Shown here one piece after another: positions 34,003 through 35,421 of a stretch of DNA of 35,421 bases. The stretch is taken from positions 1 through 35,421 of the forward strand of contig JANRKY010000371.1 in the NCBI GenBank assembly GCA_033763135.1, read 5' to 3'. The first letter of the stretch is position 1. Each line of letters begins with the position of its first letter. The notes beneath the pieces are model-generated. The model was not told the origin of the DNA. It was given only the letters and a program-made list of their open reading frames with translations, and did not search any database. The stretch is from DALYLB01 sp033763135. GTDB taxonomy: Bacteria; Acidobacteriota; Blastocatellia; RBC074. The position numbers and the translations under genes were made by a program.

Positions 34003-35160
34003 TTAGCTCAGGCCCGCCGCCGCGCGCAGTTTGCTCGCCTTGTCGGTCCTCTCCCACGAGAAGCCTTCCGCTTCCGTGCGGCCGAAATGGCCGAACGCCG
34101 CCGTCTGCTGATAGATCGGCCGGCGCAGGTCGAGCGAACTGATGATGCCCTTCGGCGTCAGCTCGAAATTGGCGCGAATGATCTCGGCCAGCTTCTCTTC
34201 GTCGATCTTCGATGTGCCGTAGCAATCGACATAGACCGAGACCGGTTCCGCCACGCCGATCGCATAGGCCAGCTGCACCTGACACCGATCCGCGATGCCC
34301 GACGCGACGACGTTCTTCGCGATATAGCGCGCCATGTAGCAGGCCGAGCGGTCCACCTTCGTGGGATCCTTGCCCGAGAACGCGCCGCCGCCGTGCGGCG
34401 CCGCGCCGCCGTACGTGTCGACGATGATCTTGCGCCCGGTCAGCCCGGTGTCGCCCATCGGTCCGCCCGTGACGAAACGTCCCGTCGGGTTGACGTAATA
34501 CTTGGTGTCCTTGTCGAGAAGATTGGCGGGAATCGTCGGTTTGATGACGTGATCGATGATGTCTTCGCGGATCTGCTCGGCGGTCGCCTCGGGCGCGTGC
34601 TGCGTCGAAATCACGACCGCGTCGACGCGAACCGGCTTGCCTCCCTCGTACTCCACCGTGACCTGCGACTTGCCGTCGGCCCGCAGATATCCGAGCGTAC
34701 CGTCCTTGCGCACGTCGCTCAGCCGCTTCACCAGATTGTGCGCGAGCTGAATCGGCGTCGGCATCAGTTCCGGCGTCTCGTTGCAAGCGTAGCCGAACAT
34801 CAGGCCCTGGTCGCCCGCGCCGCCCGTGTCCACGCCCATGGCGATGTCGGGGGACTGGGTATTGATCGCCGAAATCACCGCGCAGGTGTCGCAATCGAAC
34901 CCGTACGCCGCATTGTCGTAGCCGATCTTGCGCACGGCCTCGCGCGCCGTCTTCACATAATCCACGCGCGCCGTCGTCGTGATCTCGCCGCTGATCATGA
35001 TCAGCCCCGTCGTCGCCAGCGTCTCGCACGCCACGCGGCCGGTCGGATCCTCGGCCAACACCGCATCCAAAATCGCATCGGAGATCTGATCGCAAATCTT
35101 ATCGGGATGCCCCTCGGTCACGGATTCCGAGGTGAACAGAAATCTGCCTTCTTGTTTCAC
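34003..35160 (-). CDS. metK: S-adenosylmethionine synthetase
   Basis: A 385-residue enzyme making SAM from methionine and ATP. Landmarks are SESVTEGHPDKICDQISDA at about 11-29 (His18, Asp20), the flexible-loop region GAGDQGLMFGYA and the P-loop-like GGGAFSGKDPTKVDRS. The GTG start (VKQEGRFLFTSES) is behind a full AGGAGG; the longer reading adds 29 residues without a site. The upstream region shows no SAM or SAH riboswitch that I recognise. ahcY downstream completes the methyl cycle. Confidence 0.96.
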   Translation of the reverse strand: MKQEGRFLFTSESVTEGHPDKICDQISDAILDAVLAEDPTGRVACETLATTGLIMISGEITTTARVDYVKTAREAVRKIGYDNAAYGFDCDTCAVISAINTQSPDIAMGVDTGGAGDQGLMFGYACNETPELMPTPIQLAHNLVKRLSDVRKDGTLGYLRADGKSQVTVEYEGGKPVRVDAVVISTQHAPEATAEQIREDIIDHVIKPTIPANLLDKDTKYYVNPTGRFVTGGPMGDTGLTGRKIIVDTYGGAAPHGGGAFSGKDPTKVDRSACYMARYIAKNVVASGIADRCQVQLAYAIGVAEPVSVYVDCYGTSKIDEEKLAEIIRANFELTPKGIISSLDLRRPIYQQTAAFGHFGRTEAEGFSWERTDKASKLRAAAGLS

Positions 35161-35280
35161 TAAAAAGCCTCCTGGGTTGTATTCGAACGTAGGACGGTGT
35201 GCTGTGTATCGACTAGCTCGCGTCTCTAAAGTGGAAGAGAATGTCATGTGCCCGCGTCAGGTGTCAAGGTGTGTGCTTCT

Positions 35281-35322
35281 CCCCTCCGTTGCGGAAAGTT
35301 TGAACTTACGGCGACAGAGGGG
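35281..35322. promoter_or_regulatory. Hairpin-forming dyad beside the divergent promoter
   Basis: CCCCTC (35281-35286) pairs with GAGGGG (35317-35322). Inside, GTTG pairs with CGAC (one G-T) and AAGT with ACTT around the loop TTGA, with symmetric internal loops. It ends eight bases before the -35 box of the rightward gene and could be an operator or a structured leader for metK on the other strand. Confidence 0.35.
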
Positions 35323-35330
35323 GTAAGCGG

Positions 35331-35357
35331 TTGACAGCGAGCGAGAAATGCTATCCT
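35331..35357 (+). promoter_or_regulatory. Candidate sigma70 promoter for the last gene
   Basis: Perfect TTGACA (35331-35336) and TATCCT (35352-35357), 15 bases apart, which is shorter than ideal. The start codon follows 20 bases later. Confidence 0.5.
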
Positions 35358-35377
35358 GACTGACGAGGAGGTCAGAG

Positions 35378-35421
35378 ATGGAAAGCATCAGACTCGTGGC
35401 GCGGAACGGTGAGGCGGTGCG
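35378..35421 (+). CDS. 5' end of an unidentified gene, cut by window edge
   Basis: ATG behind GAGGAGG (35365-35371) opens a frame MESIRLVARNGEAV that runs off the window. Promoter, ribosome site and start are consistent with a real gene divergent from metK, but 14 residues are too few to name it. Confidence 0.5.
   Translation, partial: MESIRLVARNGEAV

Noticed and set aside
33822..35377. SAM or SAH riboswitch before ahcY or metK
   Set aside because: Neither upstream region shows the conserved cores of the SAM or SAH classes I know; the ahcY upstream region is a palindromic repeat.

Overview
The window reads as a G+C-rich chromosome segment from a Gram-negative environmental bacterium. Supporting signs are an LPS-transport permease, Tat- and Sec-exported proteins, lipoproteins and a periplasmic Spy/CpxP-like protein. 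Three Gfo/Idh/MocA oxidoreductases (two of them Tat-exported), two DUF1080 proteins and many intergenic palindromes are typical of under-cultured lineages such as Planctomycetota/Verrucomicrobiota, Acidobacteriota, Hydrogenedentota or Sumerlaeota. I cannot place it more precisely from the sequence.

Left part (1-9.4 kb): the 3' end of a prolyl oligopeptidase, a DUF1080 protein, a Tat-exported aldo/keto reductase, a YccU-like CoA-binding protein with a possible tiny membrane ORF behind it, an EthA-like flavin monooxygenase, a divergent arsC-like/arsR pair, and a two-gene unit of an ABC exporter with an odd N-terminus plus a DUF1854 protein. Middle part (9.4-24.5 kb): a DUF1080 + Gfo/Idh/MocA pair behind a good sigma70 promoter; a membrane protein with one clear and one apparently degenerate TIR domain; another Gfo/Idh/MocA gene; a HAD phosphatase with a SemiSWEET-like small membrane protein; a four-gene ECF sigma operon (sigma, membrane partner, Spy/CpxP-like protein, family 5 solute-binding lipoprotein); an XRE/ImmA-like pair preceded by a seven-copy iteron array; a natural LptF-LptG fusion; and a third Gfo/Idh/MocA protein. 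Right part (24.5-35.4 kb, almost all minus strand): arsD-arsA, a complete hoxEFUYH NAD-linked [NiFe]-hydrogenase operon with its maturation endopeptidase, then ahcY and metK of the SAM cycle, and the first codons of a divergent gene.

How the parts connect: the two arsenic loci lie 20 kb apart but share an operator-like motif, ATATCCG-N6-CGAAT. It sits over the presumed start of the arsC transcript and directly upstream of the arsD -10 box, so one ArsR probably controls both. DUF1080 and Gfo/Idh/MocA proteins fit a 3-keto-sugar route of glycoside breakdown. The hox genes overlap by ATGA at every junction except hoxY-hoxH, where a palindromic repeat separates them.

The palindromes belong to several families and share sub-modules between loci. 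Each lies just behind the 3' end of a gene. No rRNA, tRNA, CRISPR array, transposase or integrase was seen.
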